Source of the DNA: Streptomyces fradiae
Lineage (GTDB): Bacteria > Actinomycetota > Actinomycetes > Streptomycetales > Streptomycetaceae
Assembly: GCF_041270065.1 (NCBI RefSeq)
Contig: NZ_CP065958.1
Span: 1,240,001-1,304,000, forward strand
Direction: 5' to 3'
DNA length: 64,000 bases
Part shown: piece by piece, positions 15,562-23,642 of the stretch
Layout of the letters: each line of letters begins with the position of its first letter
How positions within the stretch are numbered: the stretch's first letter is position 1
Notes under the pieces: model-generated
The model's input: the letters and a program-made list of their open reading frames with translations, nothing else
What the model was told of the DNA's origin: nothing
The model's database searches: none
Translations under genes and position numbers: made by a program

Positions 15562-17445
15562 ATGCCCGTCACCCGCACCGCCTCCATCGACCTGGAGAGT
15601 CTCTACGCCCCGCTGTCGAGCACCGGGCCGGACACGGCCGTGTCCGTCATCCTCAAGCTCCGCGGGGAGACCTGCGACATCGACTGCCTGTACTGCTTCG
15701 AGAAGCGCAAGGAGTCACCGGGCGGCGCCCGGATCAGCGCAGAACAGGTCCACCGCCTCGGTTCGATCTTCTCCGGGCGTCCGCTCAGCGTCGAACTCCA
15801 CGGCGGGGAGCCCCTGACCGCCGGCCGGGAACCGATCGCGGAGATCCTGGACGCGCTCGCCGCACAGCCGAACGTCATCCGCGTGAGCCTCCAGACCAAC
15901 GGCCTCCAGCTCGACGACGCCTGGCTGGACCTGTTCGAGCAGCACTATCCCCAGCTGGAGATCGGCCTCTCCCTCGACGGGGACGCGCTCGGGAACTCGT
16001 GGCGTGTCGGTTACGACGGCCAGCCCACGTACCCCCGAGTGATCGAAGCCCTGGAACTCCTCGGCCGTCGGGAACGCCGCGTCGGCGTCATCTGCGCCGT
16101 CACCCCGTACGTCCTCGGCCGAGCCTCCGAGGTCATGGAGCACCTCGCCTCCTTTCCCTCCGTGACGACGGTCAGCCTGGTGCCGTGCTTCGACGCGGCG
16201 GTCACCCGGTCGACCACTGTGGCGGGATCCCGTACGCCGACCAGCCGGGCACTCCAGCGACGGGCCATCGGCCCCACCGGCCCGGCCTGGGCCGTCACGC
16301 CGCGCCAGTACGCCGACTTCGTGCTGCAGGCCGCCCACCACTGGGTCGCCAACGGCCTGTTCCACCGCGTCAAGCTGGAGCCCGTCGTCTCCGTCATCCG
16401 CCGCATGAGAGGTCTACAAACCCGTTCCTGTCACTTCTCCGACTTGAAGTGCGACCACGTCCTCACCCTCTATCCCGATGACCGCCTAGGAAGCTGCGAC
16501 GAACTGCCCTGGCCCCAGGCCGGCCTCGCCGCGCTCGGCGACGTACACGCTGAGGCCGACGTGGCCGGTGCCCAGGGCAGCTCTCCCCTGCTCCGGCAGG
16601 CACGCTCCCTGGTCACGAAATGCACGACCTGCGACTACCGCGACACCTGCGGCGCGGGCTGCCCGGCGGTCCGCCTCCGCTTCGCCGCCGCGGGCGACGA
16701 AGACGCGTACTGCGACCACCGCATGCGCCTGATCGACGGCGTCGCCGCCCTGCTCGCCCAGCCGGATCTCCCGCCCAGTGCCTCCTGTTCCCGGCTGCGT
16801 TGGCGTCCCGTCCGCCCCAACGACATGCACCACGTCGTGGCGTTCCTGGCCCGCTGGGACGCCCCCGCCGCACCGCGCCAACCAGCACGCCTCCAGGTAA
16901 GCGCGCACGGCAACATCAACACGGTCGGCCTCCCCGGGGTTCACGAGGCGGATGATCTCGACCCGCGGCACCCCCAGTGGTACGAGGGCATCGAGCCCGG
17001 CGTCCGCCCGGTCGTCGAAGCGCTCACCGCGGGCTGGAACACCGTCACCTATGACAGCTGCCAGGGCCACGCCTACGCCGACCTCCCTGGAGCCGAGCCC
17101 CGGTTCCTCTCGGTCGGCGTCCTGCCGCGCGACCGCGCCGAGTACACGCGAACAGCGGCGCGCCTGTGCCGTGCCGCCAGCCGAGCCGAGTCCTCCCTGC
17201 CCGGAGCGTGTTCGCTGGTCCTCGGCCGCAACGAGCTCACGTGCCGCACCACTGGCCGGGTGTATCCGACCCTCGACCTCCATCTCGTACCCTCTGCCGG
17301 CACCACGCCTGCCGAGTACTTCGAGGACCTCACCGAGGCAGTGCACGTACTCACGGAGGCCCTAGCCGAAGCCGCCTCTGCCCCGCCGTCCACCCTCTGC
17401 GCCTGCGCGACCGAAGCCCACTCCAGCGATGGAGGCGAGCAGTGA
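15562..17445 (+). CDS. Radical SAM/SPASM peptide-maturase-like enzyme with extra C-terminal domain
   Basis: A 627-residue protein. The radical SAM cluster motif CDIDCLYC (Cys38, Cys42, Cys45) is followed by the GGEPL motif (ELHGGEPLTAG) and a TIM-barrel region to about 260. A SPASM-like region with many Cys (CHFSDLKC, GSCDELPWP, KCTTCDYRDTCGAGC, YC; about 285-395) would bind auxiliary iron-sulfur clusters. Residues 410-610 form a further domain with the striking motif VTYDSCQGHAY (about 495-505) that I do not recognise. SPASM maturases related to FxsB commonly work with HExxH proteins on ribosomal peptides, and both partners follow here. The start has GGAG 8 bases upstream; the stop overlaps the next GTG (GTGA). 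Confidence 0.88.
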   Translation: MPVTRTASIDLESLYAPLSSTGPDTAVSVILKLRGETCDIDCLYCFEKRKESPGGARISAEQVHRLGSIFSGRPLSVELHGGEPLTAGREPIAEILDALAAQPNVIRVSLQTNGLQLDDAWLDLFEQHYPQLEIGLSLDGDALGNSWRVGYDGQPTYPRVIEALELLGRRERRVGVICAVTPYVLGRASEVMEHLASFPSVTTVSLVPCFDAAVTRSTTVAGSRTPTSRALQRRAIGPTGPAWAVTPRQYADFVLQAAHHWVANGLFHRVKLEPVVSVIRRMRGLQTRSCHFSDLKCDHVLTLYPDDRLGSCDELPWPQAGLAALGDVHAEADVAGAQGSSPLLRQARSLVTKCTTCDYRDTCGAGCPAVRLRFAAAGDEDAYCDHRMRLIDGVAALLAQPDLPPSASCSRLRWRPVRPNDMHHVVAFLARWDAPAAPRQPARLQVSAHGNINTVGLPGVHEADDLDPRHPQWYEGIEPGVRPVVEALTAGWNTVTYDSCQGHAYADLPGAEPRFLSVGVLPRDRAEYTRTAARLCRAASRAESSLPGACSLVLGRNELTCRTTGRVYPTLDLHLVPSAGTTPAEYFEDLTEAVHVLTEALAEAASAPPSTLCACATEAHSSDGGEQ

Positions 17446-18161
17446 TCCACATCGCCGAAACGCTGTCCATCCGGACCGTGGAAAGCTTCCTCAAACCGAA
17501 CGAGATCGAGCGCCTCAACGACGTCATGGACGACGCGCTCGGCTCCCTCGGGCGCGACCGGTACGGCGCGGGGCGCCATACGACCATTCACGAGATCCCC
17601 GGTCACTCCCCCGCCGAGGCGCAGGACGTCTACGAGCCGGCCGGCCGGATCGAGATGACCGACATCCCGTACGAGGCGACCACCCTCCTCGACCAGGCCC
17701 TCAAGCTCCACATGTCCGCCATCACGCGCACCCTGCCGTCGGTCACCTGCCACCGGCCGTGGATCTACCTCGAGTACGGCGCCGGCCAGTACATCACCCC
17801 GCATGCGGACGGCATCGCCCCCGATCCCCTCACCTGTCCTCGGCAGATCGCCGCCGCGACGGTCACGCTCACGGACATCCAGGACACAGGCGGGGCGTTC
17901 TACGTGGAGACCACGGGCAGCAACGCCGCCTGGACCACCGACGAGGCGCCGACCGAGTCGGGTTACGCCCCGGGGATGCGCTTCGCACACGACGGAACGG
18001 ACATGTCCTCCCCCTGGTTTCGCGCCATGCCCCGCACCCGATGGAGCGTCGCACCCGCTCCCGGCACTCTCGTGGTCTTCGGCAGCCAACTCGTCCACGG
18101 CACCGAACCGGTCCGCGCCGGCCGCGTTCGCAAGTTCCTGACGCTCTTCGTCTCCGAGTAA
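17442..18161 (+). CDS. Fe(II)/2-oxoglutarate-dependent oxygenase
   Basis: A 239-residue protein with the double-stranded beta-helix iron triad: His-X-Asp in YITPHADGIAP (about 120-124) and the distal His in SQLVHGTEPV (about 218), followed by Arg in GRVRKFLTLF for 2-oxoglutarate. Such enzymes hydroxylate, desaturate or cyclise substrates. The GTG start is inside the stop of the radical SAM gene and has GGAGG 6 bases before it. In this cluster it could act on the precursor peptide or on the small molecule made by the upstream enzymes. Confidence 0.87.
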   Translation: MIHIAETLSIRTVESFLKPNEIERLNDVMDDALGSLGRDRYGAGRHTTIHEIPGHSPAEAQDVYEPAGRIEMTDIPYEATTLLDQALKLHMSAITRTLPSVTCHRPWIYLEYGAGQYITPHADGIAPDPLTCPRQIAAATVTLTDIQDTGGAFYVETTGSNAAWTTDEAPTESGYAPGMRFAHDGTDMSSPWFRAMPRTRWSVAPAPGTLVVFGSQLVHGTEPVRAGRVRKFLTLFVSE

Positions 18162-18253
18162 GGAGCCGTGCATCCGTGACCGGCCCCCGCGGCCCGCCCG
18201 CACCAGTCCTACGCCCCGACCCACGGCCCCTACCTGAGGAGAGAGAGCGAGCA

Positions 18254-18415
18254 GTGGAAGACGACAAGACGTTCGACGAGTTCCTGGAGGCGGTCGCGTC
18301 CCTGCGTGACAGCGGCCCCGTTCGCACCACCGCGCACACCTCCAACGCGGCCACCGAGACCTGGCTGGCCACCATGGTGCAGCCTGACGCCGCTGAGCCC
18401 ACCACCGAGTCCTGA
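18254..18415 (+). CDS. Probable RiPP precursor peptide (53 residues)
   Basis: A small gene starting at GTG 18254 behind a GAGGAGAGAGAG ribosome-binding region. The product is MEDDKTFDEFLEAVASLRDS... ending in ...AEPTTES. The N-terminal 20 residues form an acidic amphipathic helix typical of a leader peptide. The C-terminal half is Thr/Ala-rich, with RTTAHTSNAATETWLATMVQ containing single His, Asn and Trp residues that could be modified. It lies between the oxygenase and the HExxH gene and is followed by a strong hairpin, the common layout for an abundantly expressed precursor. Precursor identity is inference from size, position and composition; I cannot name its family. Confidence 0.7.
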   Translation: MEDDKTFDEFLEAVASLRDSGPVRTTAHTSNAATETWLATMVQPDAAEPTTES

Positions 18416-18421
18416 CCCGCC

Positions 18422-18453
18422 ACGGGGCCGGGCCCGTCCCGGTCCGGCCCCGT
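18422..18453 (+). terminator. Hairpin after precursor gene (leaky terminator or processing site)
   Basis: A perfect 10-base-pair stem (ACGGGGCCGG, 18422-18431, with its complement 18444-18453) and a 12-base loop, starting 7 bases after the precursor stop codon and ending 19 bases before the HExxH gene. There is no T-run. It could lower transcription into the HExxH gene or stabilise the precursor message. Confidence 0.65.
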
Positions 18454-18472
18454 TCCACTCCCGGAGCCCCAG

Positions 18473-19363
18473 ATGAGCGCTCTCTCCCCGGAAGCCCTGG
18501 TCGCCCTCGACGGTATCGCCGACCACCAGCGCCAACGGACCAGCCGCATCGCCTCCATGCTCGGCAACCGCCTCGGCTCGTCCGCTCTCGACTACTCCGT
18601 GGCCCACCACCTGCTCGAAGGCGCCGAACACGCGGCGCGCGCCCGGGACGCGGACCGCCTCGCCTGGTTCCGGCGTACGACGGTGCGAGACCTGACGCAC
18701 CTGTCGGCCGGCCCGCACATCGTGCTCAGCGCTCGCCCCGCGGACCTGCTCCGGTCGGAGATCTCCGAAACCGCGTACTACCTCGTCGGCCCCCACACCA
18801 GCCCTGCCCCACCCGAGGCCCTTGGCCTCGTTCGTGCCGCCCTCGCCTCCGCGGCCGAACACGGCTTCGGCACCCTGCTCACCCAGCACGCCCCCGTCAT
18901 CTGCCTGCTCAACCGTCGCCGACTCGACGAGACCCTCCACAGCTGGGCCCTCACCCGCCTCCCGGGCACGGTCTTCACCGACTACACCGCGCATCCCGAG
19001 GTCCTGGCCCGCGACCTGATCCACGAGGCCGCCCACAACTGGCTCAACGACGCCCTGGCCGCACACGACGTGCGCCTCCCCGCCGACCTCACCTTCTTCT
19101 CACCCTGGCGTGGGACTACTCGTCCCGTATACGGCTTCCTTCACGCCTGCTGGGCCTTCTCCCTCACCGTGCTGTACGCACGGCAGGCCCGCCGTGCCGC
19201 CACAGGGACTGTGGTCCCCTTCCTCGACGCCCACCTTCGCCAGCAGGAGAGCCAGTTCGCCTCCGTCACTGACTCGCTGGTAGAGGCGCTCTCCTACGTC
19301 CCCGCCGAGGTGGTCCGTAATCACATCAGCCGCGCCGTGGGCAGAGCCACTCACGGGATGTAG
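18473..19363 (+). CDS. HExxH-type (2-oxoglutarate-dependent) peptide hydroxylase-like protein
   Basis: A 296-residue protein with the motif LIHEAAHNWLND (HExxH at 184-188) followed by FFSPWRGTTRPVYGFLHACWAF, the pattern of the HExxH putative peptide-modification family known from FxSxx-type clusters. Recent work on this family describes members as iron/2-oxoglutarate enzymes that beta-hydroxylate residues of ribosomal peptides. The N-terminal 150 residues are helical. Position at the end of the cluster after the precursor and with a radical SAM/SPASM enzyme supports a RiPP role. The modified residue is unknown. Confidence 0.85.
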   Translation: MSALSPEALVALDGIADHQRQRTSRIASMLGNRLGSSALDYSVAHHLLEGAEHAARARDADRLAWFRRTTVRDLTHLSAGPHIVLSARPADLLRSEISETAYYLVGPHTSPAPPEALGLVRAALASAAEHGFGTLLTQHAPVICLLNRRRLDETLHSWALTRLPGTVFTDYTAHPEVLARDLIHEAAHNWLNDALAAHDVRLPADLTFFSPWRGTTRPVYGFLHACWAFSLTVLYARQARRAATGTVVPFLDAHLRQQESQFASVTDSLVEALSYVPAEVVRNHISRAVGRATHGM

Positions 19364-19790
19364 CGTCGGTGGGTCGGGCCACTCCGGAACGAACCCCCAG
19401 GTCACCATTCAGGACACAGAGACGTGCGTGCCGTACCTGAGCTCCCGGTCCCCGCGTACGCCCCCGGCCGCCCGCGCGGCGACAGCGTCCGCTCCCTGCA
19501 TCACACGTGCACAGCGCGAGCCAGGGATGGCGGCGCGGCGCTCGTGCCAATGCTGAGGCAGTGTCCGGCTCGGGGAATACTCTGAAGGTCAGACGGCTAT
19601 CTGAAAACGCGGCTCTGTGGCGCTCGCGATGAAGTAAGCCACTCCCCAGGCGCTGGCCGCGAACACCCTGAGCAGCAGGAAGGCGCCCGCCAATTCGCCT
19701 GGCAGGGGCGCCCTCGATCACTTCCCGGCGGTCAACTTCCCGCAGCCTCCGGCTTGGCGACGAGCTGCACGGACGGTGTTGGGTCGGTCA
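19364..19790. other. Intergenic region, possible broken small membrane-peptide gene
   Basis: About 430 bases between convergent genes. On the minus strand a 20-codon frame starts at 19794 (MMTDPTPSVQLVAKPEAAGS) inside the stop of the gene at 19791. Further on, in another frame, a hydrophobic peptide ending FIASATEPRFQIAV can be read near 19700-19590. They could be two halves of one frameshifted small membrane protein, but this is weak. No clear terminator or RNA gene was seen for the cluster end. Confidence 0.3.
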
Positions 19791-20156
19791 TCATGCCTCC
19801 TCAGTCTTGCCGGGGGTGAACGCGGCAGCGACGAGTTGGAGGGTGATCGCCGCCTTTACGACGACCGCGTCTGTCGGTTCCTCGACGTCGGCTGCGCGGA
19901 GGTTCTCGATGACCATCTTGACCATGGGGTTCGTGCACAGGACGACTGCCTGGTCCTGGCTGGTCGGGATGCTGGGCGGGAAGTGCACGATGCCCGCGCG
20001 GGCGAGCTCGGTCTCAATAGTGCGGGCCACGGTGCTGCCGGTGCGGCCAGCCCCGAGGGTGTCGCGCAGGCGCCGAACGTTGACTTGGAGAACGCCACGC
20101 TTCTGCTCGATCTCCTCGACCAAGGCGGCGAATACGAGCGTGGTCGATGCGGTCAT
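19791..20156 (-). CDS. Unknown protein, 121 residues
   Basis: I do not recognise this protein. It begins MTASTTLVFAALVEEIEQKRG, with a coiled-coil-like helix (EEIEQKRGVLQVNVRRLRDTL), and continues with DQAVVLCTNPMVKMVIENLRAAD. It has no signal peptide or membrane span. The start overlaps the end of the gene at 20153 by four bases (ATGA), so the two are a translationally coupled pair. Confidence 0.6.
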   Translation of the reverse strand: MTASTTLVFAALVEEIEQKRGVLQVNVRRLRDTLGAGRTGSTVARTIETELARAGIVHFPPSIPTSQDQAVVLCTNPMVKMVIENLRAADVEEPTDAVVVKAAITLQLVAAAFTPGKTEEA

Positions 20157-20476
20157 GATCGAGTTCCATCCTGGGTCCGGAGCTGGTTCTGGGGATGGAC
20201 GAAGGGGAGGCCGTCCGCAGAGTAGACAGTCTCCGTGAAGGTCTGGAAGCCGAGGTTGTTGAACGCCTTCATAGCCCGCGGGGAGTCAACGTTCCCCAGG
20301 TCTTCGCTGCCGACGACGGTCCGCAGTAGGTCCTTCGGTGCCCAGAGGACGGAGCCGACGAGTACGCCGTGGCGTTGAGGGCGGACGTTCGGACGCGCGT
20401 CGGCTGCGGCCAGGAGGACAGTCCCCTCGGTGAGTGTGATCTGCTCGCCGTTGATGGTGAGGGTGTGCGTGGGCAA
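20153..20476 (-). CDS. Unknown protein, 107 residues
   Basis: A small protein not recognised. The TTG at 20476 is chosen because AGGAAGGA lies 6-7 bases upstream; it gives a product starting MPTHTLTINGEQITLTEGT. A longer frame reaches 20668 but its N-terminal part looks less protein-like. Visible blocks are TVLLAAADARPNV, VGSVLWAPKDLLRTVVGSED and NNLGFQTFTETVYSADGLPF. It is the first gene of a coupled pair with 19791-20156. Function unknown. Confidence 0.55.
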   Translation of the reverse strand: MPTHTLTINGEQITLTEGTVLLAAADARPNVRPQRHGVLVGSVLWAPKDLLRTVVGSEDLGNVDSPRAMKAFNNLGFQTFTETVYSADGLPFVHPQNQLRTQDGTRS

Positions 20477-20810
20477 GGTGGTTCCTTCCTGCACGATGAG
20501 GCCCCGGCCACCGGACGGCAGCCGGGGCGATCGTAGGACAACCTGCCGGAGCATCGGACCGCGAGCGCGGCGGACCAACAGTCCGGGCAGTGCTTCCAGC
20601 GCAACGTCTGGATGCTCTCGGAGTTGGTCAAGGGCAGGCGGGATCAACGATGATGCTCCGGCAGGCACGGTCTTCCCGGCAGGTCACGGGGCGTCGCGCC
20701 CTGTTTCATTCTCCCTGGCCGACCAACTGGCAGCTCGTCATGAACCGGAAGCCTGGTGACTATGTCGAATCCCTGCACACCCAACCCACCGCGTACGTGA
20801 AGATCAAGGG

Positions 20811-21680
20811 ATGGATCTTCAGGAATTTGGGGCCATAGCCGCCGTTGTCGTTGCTGCCGTTGGGGTCCCAGCGGCGCTCGTTGTGGGCCGTTGGCAGATG
20901 AAGGCAGCCATACGTGCCGCAGAGCAGTCAAGTCGCGCTGGATTCGCCCAGGCAGAGGCCAGTTACCGCGCTGCTCTCGACGCTGTGCGAGCCGAAGCCG
21001 CCAACACGCACTCTCAGTGGCGGCGCGGGCTACGGCGAGACGCCTATACGGCGCTGCTCTTGGCCGTCCACCAGGCACGTACCGCTGGCCGACTGCTGAC
21101 TGAAGGCTCCGTCGAAGACCGCGCGTCTCGCGGGGTGTTTCCGGCGCAGCGCACCGCTCTTGCCGCAGCGCGGATTGCGACACAGGAGGCCGCTCTCGTC
21201 GTCTCCCTGGAGGGCCCAGAGCAGCCTGCCGTCAAGGCAGAGGCTCTCGTTCATCGCTGCGAGCGGTTCATCGACGTGCGTGAAACAAGAGCGGAGGTAG
21301 ATGAGGCCGCGCACAGCATCCGGGCAGCACGCGCCGGCCTTGCCGTAGACGATCCGCTGAGCGAGTTCGTCGAAGCCACGGACGTAGTCAAGGCACAGAT
21401 CCATGTGTACCCGGACGGCTCGGCGGCCCTGGAAACAGAACTACGCGTGCGCTCATCGCCATCACAGATCCGCGACCTGCAAGACACCGCGTTTACAACG
21501 CTGATGCAGATACCCAGGTCTCTTCGCAAGCAGGGAATGACCTTCCTCCACGCCAGCCTGAGGCACCCGGACTTGGTCCGCGAAGAGTGGCAGGGGACCG
21601 ATGCGCAGCTTCTGGATGCCCAAGAGGAGTTCCTCGCCGCTGCCAGGGCTGTCCTGGATGGCAACAGCACGTCTCAATGA
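20811..21680 (+). CDS. N-terminally membrane-anchored coiled-coil protein, unknown
   Basis: A 289-residue protein with one N-terminal transmembrane segment (FGAIAAVVVAAVGVPAALVV, about residues 6-25) followed by long charged and Ala-rich helices that look like coiled coils (KAAIRAAEQSSRAGFAQAEA; TRAEVDEAAHSIRAARA). The arrangement suggests a bitopic protein with a cytoplasmic helical domain. AAGGG lies just before the ATG. Similar small anchored helical proteins occur in actinomycete genomic islands, but no function is assigned. It is divergent from the small gene pair to its left. Confidence 0.7.
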   Translation: MDLQEFGAIAAVVVAAVGVPAALVVGRWQMKAAIRAAEQSSRAGFAQAEASYRAALDAVRAEAANTHSQWRRGLRRDAYTALLLAVHQARTAGRLLTEGSVEDRASRGVFPAQRTALAAARIATQEAALVVSLEGPEQPAVKAEALVHRCERFIDVRETRAEVDEAAHSIRAARAGLAVDDPLSEFVEATDVVKAQIHVYPDGSAALETELRVRSSPSQIRDLQDTAFTTLMQIPRSLRKQGMTFLHASLRHPDLVREEWQGTDAQLLDAQEEFLAAARAVLDGNSTSQ

Positions 21681-21824
21681 GCCCGCCAACGTGATTTCCA
21701 CTGATCAACGGGGCCGGTGTGCTGTCTCGGTGAGGTGCTCGCGCGGGTCCGGCTGGCGATCGTTAGCACGTGATCGTCTGCCATGGGCGGTCTCTGGCGT
21801 TCTCGGATCGGGGCGGCAGACCGG

Positions 21825-22577
21825 CTACGGCCTCGGGAAGTGAGGGTGCCGGTCGTACTCGGGGTGACCCGGGAGGCAGATGTCCACGATCTGTTCACCC
21901 GGGATGTCGGCGGTGTAGTGGATGGTGACGCCGTTGCCGTCCAGGCCGAGGTGAATACCGATGAAGTCGAAGATGAGTTCCCGACCCGTGCCCACGGCAG
22001 CTTGAGTGGAAACGTCGATACCCGCGATGATCAGCGATGGGTGCCCGAGGCGGCGGATGCTCTCGAACTCGCCGTCCGTCCAGACGGGGCCGAACTGCCG
22101 TACCTCTCCGCCCCAGTTCGACAGCAACCGGTGGGGCCACGTCTTCGCGAGCGGCTGTCGAGAGCTGACCACGCTCACCTCTCCGAACCGATACCGCACC
22201 GTGTGCGGCGGCTCGTGGGCGAGCGCAGTCGATTCACGCAACGCGTTCACATAGTGCGCGGGGATGCTGCCCGCCTTGATCGCCCTGTCCACCCGCTCGG
22301 TCAGGGAGCCCTCGGTCAGGGTGCGCAGGCCGGACGCCCGGACGTCCTCGATCTCGTGATCGAGGAGCCGGGTCGCGTGGTACGTGCGCAGCAGGCGTCC
22401 GGCGAGCATCTCGCGGACCTGGTCGTCGTGCTTGGCGAGCTCGCTGGCCTCGTTGTGAAGGTCGCTCCCGGTGTCGAGCATTCCGGGGACGGCGAAAGCG
22501 AGTTCGGCGATCAGGTCGGAGAGGTCGGCCGGCCACGTGGCGGGGTCGTCGAGGTCGACGGTGTTGGGTGCGATCAC
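21825..22577 (-). CDS. Unknown protein, about 250 residues
   Basis: Not recognised. From the GTG at 22577 the product starts VIAPNTVDLDDPATWPADL. It has a helical N-terminal half (HNEASELAKHDDQVREMLAG) and a beta-rich C-terminal half (LIIAGIDVSTQAAVGTGREL; GLDGNGVTIHYTADI). No membrane segment or known motif. An alternative start further upstream (22631) would add 18 residues. It follows the gene at 22662-23495 on the same strand by about 85 bases and may form an operon with it. Confidence 0.65.
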   Translation of the reverse strand: MIAPNTVDLDDPATWPADLSDLIAELAFAVPGMLDTGSDLHNEASELAKHDDQVREMLAGRLLRTYHATRLLDHEIEDVRASGLRTLTEGSLTERVDRAIKAGSIPAHYVNALRESTALAHEPPHTVRYRFGEVSVVSSRQPLAKTWPHRLLSNWGGEVRQFGPVWTDGEFESIRRLGHPSLIIAGIDVSTQAAVGTGRELIFDFIGIHLGLDGNGVTIHYTADIPGEQIVDICLPGHPEYDRHPHFPRP

Positions 22578-22661
22578 GACACAGGCATACCGGATCGGGA
22601 CAGGCACGCACACCGGGATATCGGTGGGCACGACCTCACGAGCATGTGGTCGCCCCGGCGG

Positions 22662-23495
22662 CTACTCGGCCTGCTTGCCCGGCACATTGCGCAGCAGCGC
22701 GGCTGTCATTGCCAGCAGGGTCTCGGCTTCGGCACGGCTGTACTCGAAGTCGCGGGTGATCTCGTCGTCGTGGAGCGCTCCGCAGGTCTGGCTGTACAGA
22801 GAGTCCAGAATCCGCCACCAACGCTCGGACTGGCTGCAATCACGTGCGCGCTTGCCCTGGCTGGACTTGTCCCATCCGCAGTTCTGCTGCACCCATTCCA
22901 GTGCCAGCCGGATCTGCAGAATCGCCGGCAGGATCTCGCCGGCGTTCAGGAGCCGCTGAGCTTCCCGCAAGGTGCGGCCCACCTTGTCCCGCTCGGGATC
23001 ACCGAGCGGATACGGGACGGCCATCTCGTACGCCGCCGAGGGGCCCAGCTGCGCAAGCTGGTCCTCCCAGCGGCTCTTGGCGATGGTGAACCGCAGGGAT
23101 TCCTCTGTGGAGCCGGGGTACCCACTTGCTCGGGGCAACGTCGCCCGCATCGTGACCTCGAACGCGATGTCCCCCTGGCGCCCCTCATCTACCGCGTACA
23201 CCTGGCGCGAGGTCAGCGGGAAGGGCAGGTTCAGGCGGTGGATCAGTATCTGCTCGGTGTACGGCAGGCTAGTGGTGTACCGGGCGAGCCGCGACCGCTG
23301 ACCGGGCACGGTGCCGAAGCCGAACAGCTCGACCTCAAGGGTGAGAATTCTGCCGGCCTTGACGAACGTCGGCACGGAGACAGCGAGCGGGACGAACAGC
23401 TCATGGCCGCCGAGCGCAGGACGCAGAGCCACCTGATCGCCGCTCACCTCCACAGCGAACCGGATGTTCTCGTCGAAGCGGAGTTCCTGCACCAT
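22662..23495 (-). CDS. Unknown protein, 277 residues
   Basis: A protein of unknown function starting at ATG 23495 (MVQELRFDENIRFAVEVSGD). The N-terminal 170 residues look beta-rich (ILTLEVELFGFGTVPG; DIAFEVTMRATLPRA). The C-terminal part is helical and contains EILPAILQIRLALEWVQQNC and ALHDDEITRDFEYSRAEAET, which resembles HEPN-like or abortive-infection-type helical regions only in a general way. It is the upstream member of a minus-strand pair in the accessory segment close to the integrase. The longer frame to 23732 overlaps the transposase remnant and is rejected. Confidence 0.65.
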   Translation of the reverse strand: MVQELRFDENIRFAVEVSGDQVALRPALGGHELFVPLAVSVPTFVKAGRILTLEVELFGFGTVPGQRSRLARYTTSLPYTEQILIHRLNLPFPLTSRQVYAVDEGRQGDIAFEVTMRATLPRASGYPGSTEESLRFTIAKSRWEDQLAQLGPSAAYEMAVPYPLGDPERDKVGRTLREAQRLLNAGEILPAILQIRLALEWVQQNCGWDKSSQGKRARDCSQSERWWRILDSLYSQTCGALHDDEITRDFEYSRAEAETLLAMTAALLRNVPGKQAE

Positions 23496-23642
23496 GCCCC
23501 CAGAGTGGTCGTGATCAATGCCCTGATCCTGCCGCACCACCACCGGCAGGCGCACTGCCAATTGGAGACGGCCCCTGGTTCGCTGCCACGAGCGAGGTGG
23601 AACGTCCACCGACGCACTGTCGGGCCATCCTGAGCGGCGGCG

